Shown here piece after piece: positions 12,540-21,513 of a stretch of 64,000 nucleotides of DNA (positions are counted from its first letter, which is position 1; every line of letters starts with the position of its first letter). Position numbers and translations under genes: made by a program. Where the stretch lies: contig WOGZ01000081.1 of assembly GCA_009733775.1 (NCBI GenBank), positions 1-64,000 on the forward strand. The letters run 5' to 3'. The stretch is from Alectoria sarmentosa (Eukaryota; Ascomycota; Lecanoromycetes; Lecanorales; Parmeliaceae). Below the pieces are notes generated by a model that saw nothing but the letters and a program-made list of their open reading frames with translations, was not told the origin of the DNA and made no database searches.

Positions 12540-13330
12540 TAATTATGAGATATCGTTTTTGTCCGCCTCTTTCTCTTTTTTTTTAAGATTGAAATAATTC
12601 GATTTATAATGACCTTTTTTGTTACATTCAAAGCATTCGACGTTTGCGAGATTATTATCTTTCGAACGATTTTTTTGACCTTGCTTGTTATCACGATTTT
12701 TCTTTATATTAACGATATTTGAGTTATTTTTACGCTTGATGTCTTATTTCATTATGCGAAATTATTTCAAGGTTAATGTTGTAATAAAAATATCGACTTA
12801 ATTCAAAACGTGTTTCGTTATATCGTATTCGTCCTTCTGACATACATTTATGATCACGATCGCATAATGTATATTTGATGGTTTTGCATTCGATACGAAG
12901 TTATAAATTTCGTCGTTTAATTGCTTCAGAGTCATCGTTATTTTATCGATTGATTTATCATTGTTCTTGATATAGCCGAAAAATCGTTGTAACATAAATA
13001 ATAAACGTTTTTTGTCACTCATTTCATGAAATCGTTTCAATTCGTCTTATATATTTTTAAATAAGTTTATATTGTTTATATGACTCTGCTGCGTTTTTTT
13101 CACATTGATAATTAATATAATAATTATTCAATGATTCACAAGCATTCAATTATGTTCTTTTTTGTTATCGTTTGAACATTTTTTGATATTTTTCACAATG
13201 TCTCATATGTCACGTCTTATAAAGAACATCTTATGAATTTGAACTTAATTGTTATGATTGTGAGCCTTCAGGGTAGGTAATTTGACATGTGAATGTTTTA
13301 ATAACGATTTGTTCAGGTCATTCAAATCGA
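12540..13330 (-). pseudogene. Copia gag remnant with CCHC zinc knuckle
   Basis: On the minus strand near 12594-12650 the translation reads VECFECNKKGHYKSNYF. This is a C-x2-C-x4-H-x4-C nucleocapsid knuckle whose last cysteine has become tyrosine (TGY to TAY, a RIP-type change). The upstream frame 13040-12798 (FFGYIKNNDKSIDKITMTL) lies where the gag core should be. Broken and not functional. Confidence 0.65.
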
Positions 13331-13509
13331 TTTTTAATATTTATCTTTTATCTCTTTTGATAAGTGCTATGAGTTTCTCGTTTGGCGGATTTGAACCCTA
13401 TTTAGTGTAAAGGCTTGATGACGTCGTCCCTCGGTCGGCGGATGTTGTATTTTGTTTCATTGAGGCGACAGCGAGGTCTCGTTCAATGACTATTTGGTAG
13501 ATAAGTTGA

Positions 13510-13523
13510 TCGGGTTCATAATC
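13510..13523 (-). other. Primer-binding site resembling half initiator-tRNA-Met
   Basis: Directly inside the 5' LTR the minus strand reads GATTATGAACCCG. With two RIP-type G-to-A changes this equals GGTTATGAGCCCG, complementary to the anticodon stem-loop of initiator tRNA-Met. Ty5- and copia-like elements prime there with a cleaved half-tRNA instead of a 3' CCA end. No TGG start is present, which fits. Confidence 0.6.
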
Positions 13524-13871
13524 TATTGCGGGAATAGATTGCGGAGCGGAATAATTAATAGTCGAGTGGTTTCAATAGTAATAAATTGCGATTATGATTA
13601 TGGTAATGATCGTGTTAAAACAGCATAAAGAGAAAAGCATGGAGGCGATCATGATTCAATCTATATAGAACAAAGGGGCCCCGAAATCGGACCCGAACAA
13701 TTATCGAATTCCTATGGGTTTCTTATCGAAAAGTGGCGAACTCAGGGGTATTACTTTCATGATCATTTGCCGGACCCACATGGTCCACATGAGTCTTCCG
13801 TATGACACATATAGTCCTCAGTATGACACATATAAGCGAGTCTATTACCTAATGAGTGGGTTCAAACAACA
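13524..13871 (-). repeat. 5' LTR of the Copia element
   Basis: 348 bp, co-linear with 8587-8934. Plus-orientation start TATTGCGGG against TGTTGCGGG in the other copy; end AACAACA. The terminal G-to-A change destroys the canonical TG end, consistent with RIP after insertion. TAATG follows immediately. Confidence 0.92.
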
Positions 13872-13876
13872 TAATG

Positions 13877-14267
13877 GGTCACTTTTGAGCGTTGAGCTAG
13901 TCTAGAAGAAGCTAGCTGACCAGTGCTCCTAGTATGAGTATCCTACCACACTACATGCTTTTTGCGATTGATCTTATTGTTATACATCTGAGATATCCAA
14001 TTACTTTGCATTGCATCTTGTTGATAGACTACTTACGCTTGATGAGGAGTCATGAAAGCAACCCTTTAGTCCCAAAGATTACTATGGAATGGGAAGCACG
14101 CGGGCTAGGACCGAGATTTACACGCCTTTGCTTGTTTGCTATCTGCTGTCCCGCAGGAGGAGGACTCGCAACCCTTGTGACCCAAGAATGACTCACACTA
14201 CCGAGATAGCCGACCGAATCAATCGCTTTGAGACTGTCTTGACTATTGACAGAGTCTTTGACCAAAG
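13877..14267. other. Spacer between the retrotransposon and the first MGC gene
   Basis: Composition returns abruptly to normal GC outside the element, so RIP has not visibly leaked. No gene seen. It contains the 3' side of the minus-strand MGC gene. Confidence 0.4.
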
Positions 14268-14666
14268 TCATAAAAATAGAAAAGGATCGCCAGTCAGATC
14301 CAACCTCTCGCCGTTACCTACATCGACCCCAGGCGTATTGCTATTGGTCCTCTTCAGCCTGGGTGGCTCAGGAGCTGACTGCCTTCTCATTCTTTCACTC
14401 TTTGGAAGGCTCATTTCTGCGTACGCCCAGTCATATAGATCGATATGGTCCCCATAAAGATCTTTTGCAGGAGGGGGAGGAATCTCGGGTACGTGTGGAC
14501 CTGGCTCTGAAAGCGTGGGATAGGTTTTGACACGGCGAGATGGTATACTGTCTTTAAGCCAAGAAAAGATTTCGGTCAGGCGAGCGCGGAGCCAAAGGAT
14601 CATTCGAAGGGCGCGAGATCTGAGGCTGGTAATGGTTCGAACCGGGCGAGAGGCGATGCAGCCCAT
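14268..14666 (-). CDS. Small MGCxxSR protein 1, predicted dually acylated
   Basis: A 132-residue product if the start is placed at MGCIASRP. That start is chosen because two neighbours begin the same way (MGCAPSRP, MGCGPSRQ), each with ATGGGCTGC and a purine at -3. Gly2 with Ser6 fits N-myristoyltransferase recognition, and Cys3 would take palmitate, as in G-alpha subunits, so membrane anchoring is inferred. Residues 8-45 are basic and hydrophobic (SLRSRALRMILWLRARL), possibly an amphipathic helix. A proline-rich stretch precedes LYDWAYAEMSLPKSER, which resembles RYQDAYAQLTARSKPR of protein 2. The end, GDPFLFL, parallels GDTLYFAS. The frame stays open 90 codons upstream, but I regard that as untranslated. 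No known family recognised. Confidence 0.6.
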   Translation of the reverse strand: MGCIASRPVRTITSLRSRALRMILWLRARLTEIFSWLKDSIPSRRVKTYPTLSEPGPHVPEIPPPPAKDLYGDHIDLYDWAYAEMSLPKSERMRRQSAPEPPRLKRTNSNTPGVDVGNGERLDLTGDPFLFL

Positions 14667-15328
14667 TTCAGATGCGTTTGGCTCTGGTTTGTGGATTGAT
14701 CGCTGGTATGATGGAACGAATTCAACGCTCTCGCTTTGGGTAGAGGTGTGAGTATCTAAAGCAAAAAGAGCGATATCTTCGATAGGCTTGGAAGTGCAGA
14801 TGCGAGAAGTATATACGAGTGCGCAGGATTTGGGTCCATTGTTGTGGTGTTTCTTTATGAGACAAAGTTTTGTTGCTGCCCTTGTCCATTTCGTGATCGA
14901 AGCTTTGTGGATGGTTTGTCTATCATTTCTTGTCATGTCTCATCAAAGGGTCTCTCGACGTGTTCGTTGCCTCCTTTCTCTCACGGTGGAAAAAACAAGA
15001 AACAGGGGTCCAGTCACCTCAGAAGGGATTTCGTATTTGTGAAACGGTGCACTTGAAATGCTTCCACTCATTCATTGCCAAGGTGTTCTACTAGATTTCT
15101 GAAAATGTGCAAATATTAATTTAGGCTAGCACTCAAGACCGCGACTCCTTTTGCAAGCTTGCCAGACTCGATGATTCATGGCTTGCTTCGATCGATGACT
15201 TGGTGTAGATAATACAGGCAATGGTCACGTCTATTGGGAACAAGTCAAAGGAATGTGAGAATATCATGCCATATTTGAGGATTAGGGACAGTGGAGGCGA
15301 TGAAGGTCAAACATTACTATTAGGCTGA
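14667..15328. other. Spacer between MGC genes 1 and 2
   Basis: Promoter of gene 1 and 3' side of gene 2, both on the minus strand. The first 270 bases are open in the gene 1 frame but begin with an unremarkable ATG. No other feature found. Confidence 0.4.
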
Positions 15329-15661
15329 CTAACTCGCAAAGTATAAAGTGTCTCCCTTGAACCGTTGCGCCGCCTGGCTCTTGACTCTGTGGCCCTGGGA
15401 ATATTTTACCTTCTGATCCTTGCGCGGTTTGCTGCGAGCAGTCAGTTGCGCGTACGCATCCTGATATCTTTCTGGGTTAACCGGCCGTACCGCCTGGTCC
15501 ACGTTGAATGAGGATGACTGGTTATACCGGGGTACATATAGAGGGATGTTTGGGTCAAACGGGCGGGATAAGCGGCTAGGATTTTGCTTCTTTCGCGGCT
15601 TCTCGTTGTGCTTTCGCGGCTGGGGAAGGGGACTGGAGGGACGGGAAGGTGCGCAGCCCAT
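15329..15661 (-). CDS. Small MGCxxSR protein 2, predicted dually acylated
   Basis: A 110-residue, very basic protein starting MGCAPSRP (acylation-type N-terminus as in proteins 1 and 3). Residues 8-35 are rich in P, K and R; PNIPLYVPRYNQ follows. The C-terminal half has RYQDAYAQLTARSKPR and then HRVKSQAAQRFKGDTLYFAS. The last block aligns with GGVKSSRLNRVKVDEDG of protein 3 (VKS, a later R then K, then D, ending in aromatics), and QLTAR aligns with KLTAR. Single exon, no predicted membrane span; a polybasic region behind the lipid anchor would favour inner plasma-membrane binding. Function unknown. Confidence 0.65.
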   Translation of the reverse strand: MGCAPSRPSSPLPQPRKHNEKPRKKQNPSRLSRPFDPNIPLYVPRYNQSSSFNVDQAVRPVNPERYQDAYAQLTARSKPRKDQKVKYSQGHRVKSQAAQRFKGDTLYFAS

Positions 15662-16254
15662 CTCGTGATTGGAGGATTGTTTGGGAAAGGCTTTTGGTTA
15701 TTGTGGTTGAAGCTTGGGGAAATCTAGAATGTGGTGATATTGCTGGAGAATCGTATAGAGAAGGGAAATGGATATGGTATGTTAGCAGGTGGGATCTGGG
15801 AAAGCTTAGTAGCTGATTTTTGTCAAATTTCCATTGTCAAATGAGATAATGCCGAATGTTCATTCAGTCGACTCGGTGCCTTTGTTCCGAACAAGCTCTC
15901 TCATGTCTTACCTTCAACTTTCTTTGTCCATTGTTTCCCTCTAGTGCATGTCTTATGATGACGAAAATTTCCATATTGACGACGCTGCTCGTCAAATGGG
16001 ATTCTTTGTGTTCGCCATCATGTCAATGTTCTTCTGTCCTTGTGTCTTATATGCACAATAGCGCCCATTGTTCTTCACAAGAACTTGTGCCTCTTTGTGA
16101 TTAACAATTGCTATTCTTCCCATTTGCTGCTTAGATACCTTTCGCCTCTCGCTCTTCAATTCCCTCAGCATCACTTCCAACAACTCGAATCCGCCACTCT
16201 CGAGGAAAATAAATACACAAATATAAACCAATCACAGACAGCAGGAACATAAAG
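15662..16254. other. Divergent promoter of MGC2 and the secreted protein
   Basis: Separates two divergently transcribed genes. Close to the right-hand gene there is a TATA-like run AAATAAATACACAAATATAA (16208-16227), about 28 bases before the start codon. No gene seen. Confidence 0.5.
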
Positions 16255-16956
16255 ATGCCAACATTCCACAACCTCGCCGCTCTCGCCGCCGTTCTGGCAA
16301 CGGCTTCCGCCAGCTCGATTACCTTCCAGAATGTCGGTTCTCAAGACATTTGCTACATGGTGGAGATTTCGAGCGGAACTTTCCCCTCGACTACCGTCTG
16401 CGGACTTGCCCCAGGAATTCCTGTCAATGCCGGCCAGAGCACCACCATAGACCTCGATCCCAGTTTCAACGGTGCCATGACCGCCTGGACGGGCAGTGGC
16501 AGCATCAGAGGAGCGCGTTACGAAATCAATTTTGCGGCGACAACAGGATCGACGTGGTACGATGCCGACTATCAATTAGGAATGAGCGACGGCACCGTCG
16601 GACCTTCCGACAACCGAAAGCTCGCCAATGGCGAGTCTTCTTTATCAGGAGAGCCGGACACGCTCGCAAAAGCAAACGCTGTTTGGCCACAAACGACCAA
16701 CCAAGCGGCTCTGCTCGCTTACCCGAACTACCTCAAACAGGGATCCGATGGCACGCTGACTTATGTCTATTGCGACAGCAACGCCCCACAGGTCGTCATC
16801 GATTTCTTCCAGGTCACGGCTGACTTTTCGGCCTATATAGATGCCGGGAGCGTGGCGGGCGTTACACCGTCGGCTGCTGATGCTGAGGCTGTGAAGATGG
16901 CGGACGCGATGAGTCTTCAGGTCGACACGCAAGACATGACGATTGTGGCGCATTAG
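16255..16956 (+). CDS. Secreted protein, thaumatin/osmotin-like (tentative)
   Basis: A 233-residue single-exon protein. Residues 1-20 (MPTFHNLAALAAVLATASAS) form a clean signal peptide with an AxA-type cleavage site. The mature part begins SITFQNVGSQDICYMV, a beta-rich start like fungal proteins annotated as osmotin/thaumatin-like, and includes GSTWYDADYQLGMSDGTVGP and the acidic C-terminal VDTQDMTIVAH. Only three cysteines are visible in the mature chain, far fewer than the 16 of plant thaumatins, so the fold label is weak. A TATA-like run just upstream suggests strong regulated expression. It lies between MGC genes 2 and 3, with no evidence of functional linkage. Confidence 0.7.
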   Translation: MPTFHNLAALAAVLATASASSITFQNVGSQDICYMVEISSGTFPSTTVCGLAPGIPVNAGQSTTIDLDPSFNGAMTAWTGSGSIRGARYEINFAATTGSTWYDADYQLGMSDGTVGPSDNRKLANGESSLSGEPDTLAKANAVWPQTTNQAALLAYPNYLKQGSDGTLTYVYCDSNAPQVVIDFFQVTADFSAYIDAGSVAGVTPSAADAEAVKMADAMSLQVDTQDMTIVAH

Positions 16957-17612
16957 GTGAGTCGTTTGTGTTTTTGAATAATCAAGTCAAAGTGTCTTGG
17001 AATTCTGATCTATGCTCTTCTTTCTTGGGGAATATCGGACATGTTCTTTCAATAATTTTAGTATCCTAGCTTTTTTCTGTAACGTGGTATAACTCAATTC
17101 AACGGCACCTACGCACGGTTTAGCAGTACATGATGAATTCAGGTTTGGGGAAGTACCCTTGTCAGGCTTTCAAGTTTATGAAATGTTGTGTATTCGTGTG
17201 CAAGCAGCTTCCACTCCTATATAAAACGGATGATCAGCGACGCTGTCAAAAGCGTGCAACTATTGACGGGGGATGCTTTGTACCGTTTCTATCATGGCGG
17301 TGGTCGATGAGTATATTTTGGCCCATGAGTATTCTTCTCGACGTTCATGAATGCATTGGTGGCTACTAGGAATATTCTCGACTTTGGTGAGTCCTCCGTA
17401 AACAACCATGGTTGTTCTTGACAACAATAAAAGACATTGTGTGCCACAATCATTGTTCTCCGCCCCTCAAAATTTCAAAGGCATTGTGCTCCTCGGCTAC
17501 ATATACGATAAGGAAGGCACTGCGATGAGGAATACCTGCACCATTGCCGAAATCTCACGTCTGCATTTCGCGCCCACCACCACTACACACGAGATATACG
17601 AGAACTGCAACC
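16957..17612. other. Intergenic, no gene recognised
   Basis: Downstream region of the secreted protein gene. Several short overlapping frames without codon bias or homology. No RNA gene seen. Confidence 0.4.
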
Positions 17613-17822
17613 ATGAGCACAAAAAACACCGTCTTAAGGGCAGCTCCTGCATCGAATCCCAGGTGCCCACTGGGTTGTTCAAACCCTAATAGCTGCCATC
17701 CGCTTCTTCTTGGCCTTGGCATGCTATACATTCTCCTCCTCCTCATCATGCTATTTAGTCCCACTGGCCAACGAAAAAGGTCATCCGAGTATTCGTCCAA
17801 AGGGGCAGACTACGCGCCCTGA
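17613..17822 (+). CDS. Possible small single-pass membrane protein
   Basis: Weak candidate of 69 residues from the ATG in CAACCATGAGC. It has a cysteine-containing N-terminal part (PRCPLGCSNPNSCHP), one strongly hydrophobic segment (LLLGLGMLYILLLLIMLF) and a short basic tail. A plausible membrane microprotein, but the frame is short and nothing similar is recognised. It sits 340 bp upstream of MGC gene 3 on the same strand. Could be chance. Confidence 0.3.
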   Translation: MSTKNTVLRAAPASNPRCPLGCSNPNSCHPLLLGLGMLYILLLLIMLFSPTGQRKRSSEYSSKGADYAP

Positions 17823-18163
17823 GGACAAGGAGCTATCGTTTGCGCTGAATGCTTCGAAGCGGACAAAGGCGACTGAGATAGCAGCATTGTCTTGTGAGTT
17901 GGGTTGTCTAAAACATAATCGGATCGATAGTCCTTTGTTTGTTCATTGTCGTCAACACGTTTCAAGACCTAAAATGGATGAATCAAAGAAGCTGGACATG
18001 TAGCAAGGAGACTCAACATTTTGCGGTCAAAACTTTTATCCTGCTGTTCCCCATACCCATTGCCCTTCTCTGAACTCACTTTCTTCATTCTTAACCGCCA
18101 AGTCACCAAAACCAATCTCGAACCCAGAATCGACTTGATAAAAAAGAAGAGACAACTACAAAG
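17823..18163. other. Upstream region of MGC gene 3
   Basis: Holds the presumed promoter and leader of the third MGC gene; the leader ends AACTACAAAG before ATG. Nothing else seen. Confidence 0.4.
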
Positions 18164-18382
18164 ATGGGCTGCGGACCTTCGCGACAGTCGAGAGACTCGG
18201 AATCCGCATATCACTTGACCAGATCCAAGCCAAACCGCCGCCCCAAATTCACAGAGGCTCACGGCTCACAATGGCAGGACCTTGGATATGAGAAGCTGAC
18301 TGCAAGGGGAAAAGGTGGGGTGAAATCTTCGAGATTAAACAGAGTGAAAGTCGACGAGGACGGGGTCATTTGGTACTACTGA
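18164..18382 (+). CDS. Small MGCxxSR protein 3, predicted dually acylated
   Basis: A 72-residue protein starting MGCGPSRQ with A at -3. Gly2, Cys3 and Ser6 repeat the myristoylation/palmitoylation pattern of proteins 1 and 2. The middle is basic (HLTRSKPNRRPKF); then WQDLGYEKLTARGKGG aligns with RYQDAYAQLTARSKPR of protein 2, and VKSSRLNRVKVDEDG aligns with VKSQAAQRFKGD. The product ends in aromatics (VIWYY). It is the shortest of the three and on the opposite strand, about 2.5 kb from protein 2. Probably a lipid-anchored adaptor or regulator; no known domain. Confidence 0.65.
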   Translation: MGCGPSRQSRDSESAYHLTRSKPNRRPKFTEAHGSQWQDLGYEKLTARGKGGVKSSRLNRVKVDEDGVIWYY

Positions 18383-19004
18383 CAAACGCTTGTGCGAAGA
18401 TGGCAAGAGCTGAGGCTGTAAGTGGTCGGCGTGCAGTAATAAATGAGATAAAGATAGGTAGCTACCATGGAATTTGTTGGATGTAATTCTATGATGTTCA
18501 TCAGCTTCTATGATGTTCATCAGCTCCACGCCTGCCCCTGTCCATTCTGAGATATTGTGGTCCTTCCATCGTGGGCTTCGTTCATTCACAGCTGTTGAGT
18601 GTGCCTCTTGACAGCTTCAGTTACAATCTCAACATAGGACCTTGATGAACTGCACGTCAGTCAACCCTTGTATCTAAGGACTCAGGGAGCTAAGGCGCTA
18701 GGGTAGATTACTAGTACATCCTACTACGGAGGTCTGCAGAAAGTCCTGAACAGCGCTGGTTACACATAGCCCTAACCCTACTCTCGGAGACATTGCTGCC
18801 AGGTACAATTTCGAAGCATCTTTAAGCGGATTGAGGATGCGTTGGCCGTTAATGACTAAGGTAATGTAGAGTAGCGGGATCTAGTAGCTAGCGGTTCTTC
18901 ATCGCGCTTGAGAGTCAACTCTATATTACAGTACCTACTTAGAAAAGGGATTTCGAGACCTGTTGTACGATACCCATCTTCGCCGGCCATTGTACGCGCC
19001 CACG
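18383..19004. other. Intergenic region before the F-box gene
   Basis: No gene recognised. Contains one tandem duplication (separate entry) and a single CCCTAACCCTA word at about 18770, too short to be telomeric. Confidence 0.4.
18487..18524. repeat. 19-bp perfect tandem duplication
   Basis: TTCTATGATGTTCATCAGC occurs twice head to tail with no mismatch, downstream of MGC gene 3. Probably replication slippage. Confidence 0.9.
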
Positions 19005-20336
19005 ATGAGCTCCATCGCTCTATTACCTCCTGAATTGGTCGATATCCTCGTGGACTTTGTTGAGCCTGAGACGCTGCCCGCCTTACGACTCACCAGTCAA
19101 ACCCTATGCGGCCATGCAACTCCATTCCTCTTTCGAGACCTGGACTTTTGGTTGGAAGAATGCAGTCTAAAAAAGCTTGTGAACATCGCCAGCCTTCCAC
19201 ATCTTGCCAAGCACGTCAAACATATCTCGTGTGGCATGGAAGAGTTCTACGATGTGAACTTTAATGTGTTCAAAAGATGTGTGTACCAAGACTTGAGAAC
19301 CCCTGGCGCAGAACACGATGAATCTCAACAACGGGCGTCATATCGTGTGTACAGGAGGTATTTGCGCCGGCAGAATGACCTGACGTCCACCGGTGCCGGC
19401 GTGTTTATGTTGGCAGCTGCTCTGGCTTCCTTCACGGCCTTGGTTTCTATGGACATTACGGATCATTTTTGCCCGTACCTTGAAAATGGCGGCAAGACAC
19501 CCAAGCTGCTCGATCATGAACCATTGCTCAACTCACGGATGCTGACGCCAATAAATGCTGTAACGCCCCGTGGGGGGAACCAATTGCAGACCTTGCTGAG
19601 AGCTCTTGTTTCCGCCGGGACAGTTTTGCAATCGTTTTCGCTAGAATTGCGTTCGGGAAATATTGGCGGATCTGGTAGTCTTCTTTCCGCTCTTGACTTT
19701 CGAGAAAAGAAACTTGCCCAGGCTGCGTTCACGACGTTGAGGAAATTTCATCTGAGTTTGCCTGACATGGAGAGCTCGGCGTATGAGACCGACGACGAAC
19801 TGTCTGTCACCTCGATTCTACAGGCATCTGGGAATCTCAATTGCCTCTACCTACAATTCCCCCACGCCGACTGTGAAGATCCGCCACCTGGAGGTTCGTT
19901 CCGAGACTTTTTTGGAACATGCCAATTCACCCGACTTCAGACATTGATAATCCATGGTCTAATTGTGAGCGAGGGCGAATTTAGGGGCTTTGTACTACAG
20001 TCGTGCCCCGAGCTAAAAGAGTTACGTTTGTTCTCTGCTCGCCTGACGCGGGGTTCATGGGGCTCTCTTTTTCAGAGTTTGCGCAGACTGCCGTGCCTGG
20101 ATACCGTGGATCTCTCACACCTGAGGTATGATTATGTCGAGGCATGTTTCTTCACGATGCTGGACAGCTACCAGGACTTGGGACCCTTGTATGACTTTTT
20201 GTGCGGAAGGAGTGACATTGACCCTTGGCCTCAGATGGTGAGGGAAAAACGAGATCTTTTGGATGAGCAAGATCGGCTTGAGGAGGAAGAGGACCACCTA
20301 AGATATCAAGACTGCACGGACAGGCCACCGGAATGA
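19005..20336 (+). CDS. F-box protein with degenerate leucine-rich repeats
   Basis: A 443-residue single-exon product from MSSIALLPPELVDIL. An in-frame ATG 14 codons earlier is possible, but the later one begins right at the F-box as in many fungal F-box proteins. The F-box covers about residues 5-45 (LLPPELVDILVDFVEPETLP...LRLTSQTLCGHATPFLFRDL). The remainder contains leucine-patterned segments (LQTLIIHGLIVSEGEF, LKELRLFSARLTRGSWGSL) suggestive of an LRR-like substrate domain. The last 30 residues are highly acidic. Predicted role: substrate receptor of an SCF ubiquitin ligase; target unknown. Confidence 0.8.
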   Translation: MSSIALLPPELVDILVDFVEPETLPALRLTSQTLCGHATPFLFRDLDFWLEECSLKKLVNIASLPHLAKHVKHISCGMEEFYDVNFNVFKRCVYQDLRTPGAEHDESQQRASYRVYRRYLRRQNDLTSTGAGVFMLAAALASFTALVSMDITDHFCPYLENGGKTPKLLDHEPLLNSRMLTPINAVTPRGGNQLQTLLRALVSAGTVLQSFSLELRSGNIGGSGSLLSALDFREKKLAQAAFTTLRKFHLSLPDMESSAYETDDELSVTSILQASGNLNCLYLQFPHADCEDPPPGGSFRDFFGTCQFTRLQTLIIHGLIVSEGEFRGFVLQSCPELKELRLFSARLTRGSWGSLFQSLRRLPCLDTVDLSHLRYDYVEACFFTMLDSYQDLGPLYDFLCGRSDIDPWPQMVREKRDLLDEQDRLEEEEDHLRYQDCTDRPPE

Positions 20337-21057
20337 TGGCGCTGAGTCTATCATATCTCAATCCTTCAATGTCTACTTTGAACGGCGCAGCGCTGGTTCG
20401 ATATGACTGCAGACATCACCCGAGGGTCACGAGGCACCTAACAATGGATCCTACCTGAGAGAAGCGAGCACCCGGACATAACCGAGGGCAGGATGTTGAA
20501 TTGATTGACTAGAATATGCCAATTTATGAAGAATTATGATTGCCTACGGAAATGTAGGAGGTATCATCATGCTTCAGTGTATACTGTTTGTTAGTACTTG
20601 CATCCTTTGTTCCCCGCCTTCATATGTATCAAGACTACTTGAGAATTGTCAAGGTCAACCCTCCTCATATTTCTTCCGCTCAAGAACGCCCATGCCCATT
20701 AGAAATCGTGCTCAAGTCTAATACAAGTCAGTAGTCCAGCCCAATAGATACATCCACGTGGAACGGGCTGTGCACCCTCGCAGCCATTTCGCAGCTTTTA
20801 TCATGAACATGTAAGCTCTGCCAGGAAAACCGGGCGAAGGCACGGATCGCAGTGAGAAATACAATGCACGGCATACACAAGACCCCAGTACTGCGGCATC
20901 CCCTTACGCAGATACGCAAGGATCTGCATCCAAGGAAGCAGACAGATGCAAACAGTATATTCAAACGGACCAATTTCTGAAACGTACGGGAGAAAGGACG
21001 AGAGCGGGATATCGGAATTCTAGCATGAACAAGAGGATTCCAACCCCTCCCATCCAT
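20337..21057. other. Intergenic, no gene recognised
   Basis: Convergent spacer between the F-box gene and the next minus-strand gene. Short random frames only. Confidence 0.4.
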
Positions 21058-21513
21058 TCAAACTTCCGCCACCGCCGTCCCAGCCAATCTACCCTCAAGC
21101 CCCCCATCCACCGTCGCCCCTACAAACCCACTCCCAATGTTCCCCAAACCCTCAACCCGCATCATCCACTCGCCACTCCAGCACGCTTCGCCCTCCAAAA
21201 ACGCCCCGACTCCGTACATGGTATCGACGAGCATGCCCCACGTCAATTGCCCCGTGCGGTCATCGCCGTGGTTTTCAATGGTGAGGATTGCGCCGCCATA
21301 GGACCAGGAGACGACGTTGGTGAGTATGAGGCCGTCGCCGTGGTTGAGGATGGTGGAGTGGTAGATGGAGTTGAGGGCGGTGACGAGCGTCTGGTACGTG
21401 AAGGTAGGGGGGAGGGTGGGCGGTGCGGTGTAGGCGATGAAGAGGAGGGTGGTTGGGGAGTTGGGCACGTGGTAGGATTTGGGTCTTTGGAGGGGGCTTT
21501 GGTGTGTCAGCAT
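21058..21513 (-). CDS. Hypothetical protein, 5' end uncertain
   Basis: A 151-residue frame with codon use typical of real genes in this window (C/G at third positions) and natural composition: SYHVPNSPTTLLFIAY, ILNHGDGLILTNVVSW, LTWGMLVDTMYGVGAFLEG and GLGNIGSGFVGATVDGG. The glycine/tryptophan pattern resembles small uncharacterised fungal proteins, but I cannot name a family. The frame is open some 45 bases above the ATG and an upstream exon near 21643 (MPNQISRLSLRRLL) is possible; the intron needed would be only 38 nt, so I leave it out. Confidence 0.45.
   Translation of the reverse strand: MLTHQSPLQRPKSYHVPNSPTTLLFIAYTAPPTLPPTFTYQTLVTALNSIYHSTILNHGDGLILTNVVSWSYGGAILTIENHGDDRTGQLTWGMLVDTMYGVGAFLEGEACWSGEWMMRVEGLGNIGSGFVGATVDGGLEGRLAGTAVAEV

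Larger units (their letters stand above)
8582..13876 (-). mobile_element. Complete Copia-type LTR retrotransposon, RIP-degraded
   Basis: A 5285-bp element (8587-13871) bounded by two 348-bp LTRs and flanked by a 5-bp target duplication TAATG at 8582-8586 and 13872-13876. On the minus strand the order is gag zinc knuckle, pre-integrase/integrase, reverse transcriptase, RNase H; integrase before reverse transcriptase is the Copia (Pseudoviridae) arrangement. A purine-rich tract abuts the 3' LTR and a primer site abuts the 5' LTR. The internal region is extremely AT-rich and every open frame is short and broken. The two LTRs are equal in length and all differences I compared are C/T or G/A transitions, the mark of RIP. 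The element is therefore dead unless helped in trans. Confidence 0.93.

Noticed and set aside
14667..14936. Upstream in-frame extension of MGC protein 1 (90 codons, starting MTRNDRQTIHK)
   Set aside because: The two paralogues start directly at MGC; the extension is not similar to anything and would bury the acylation signal.
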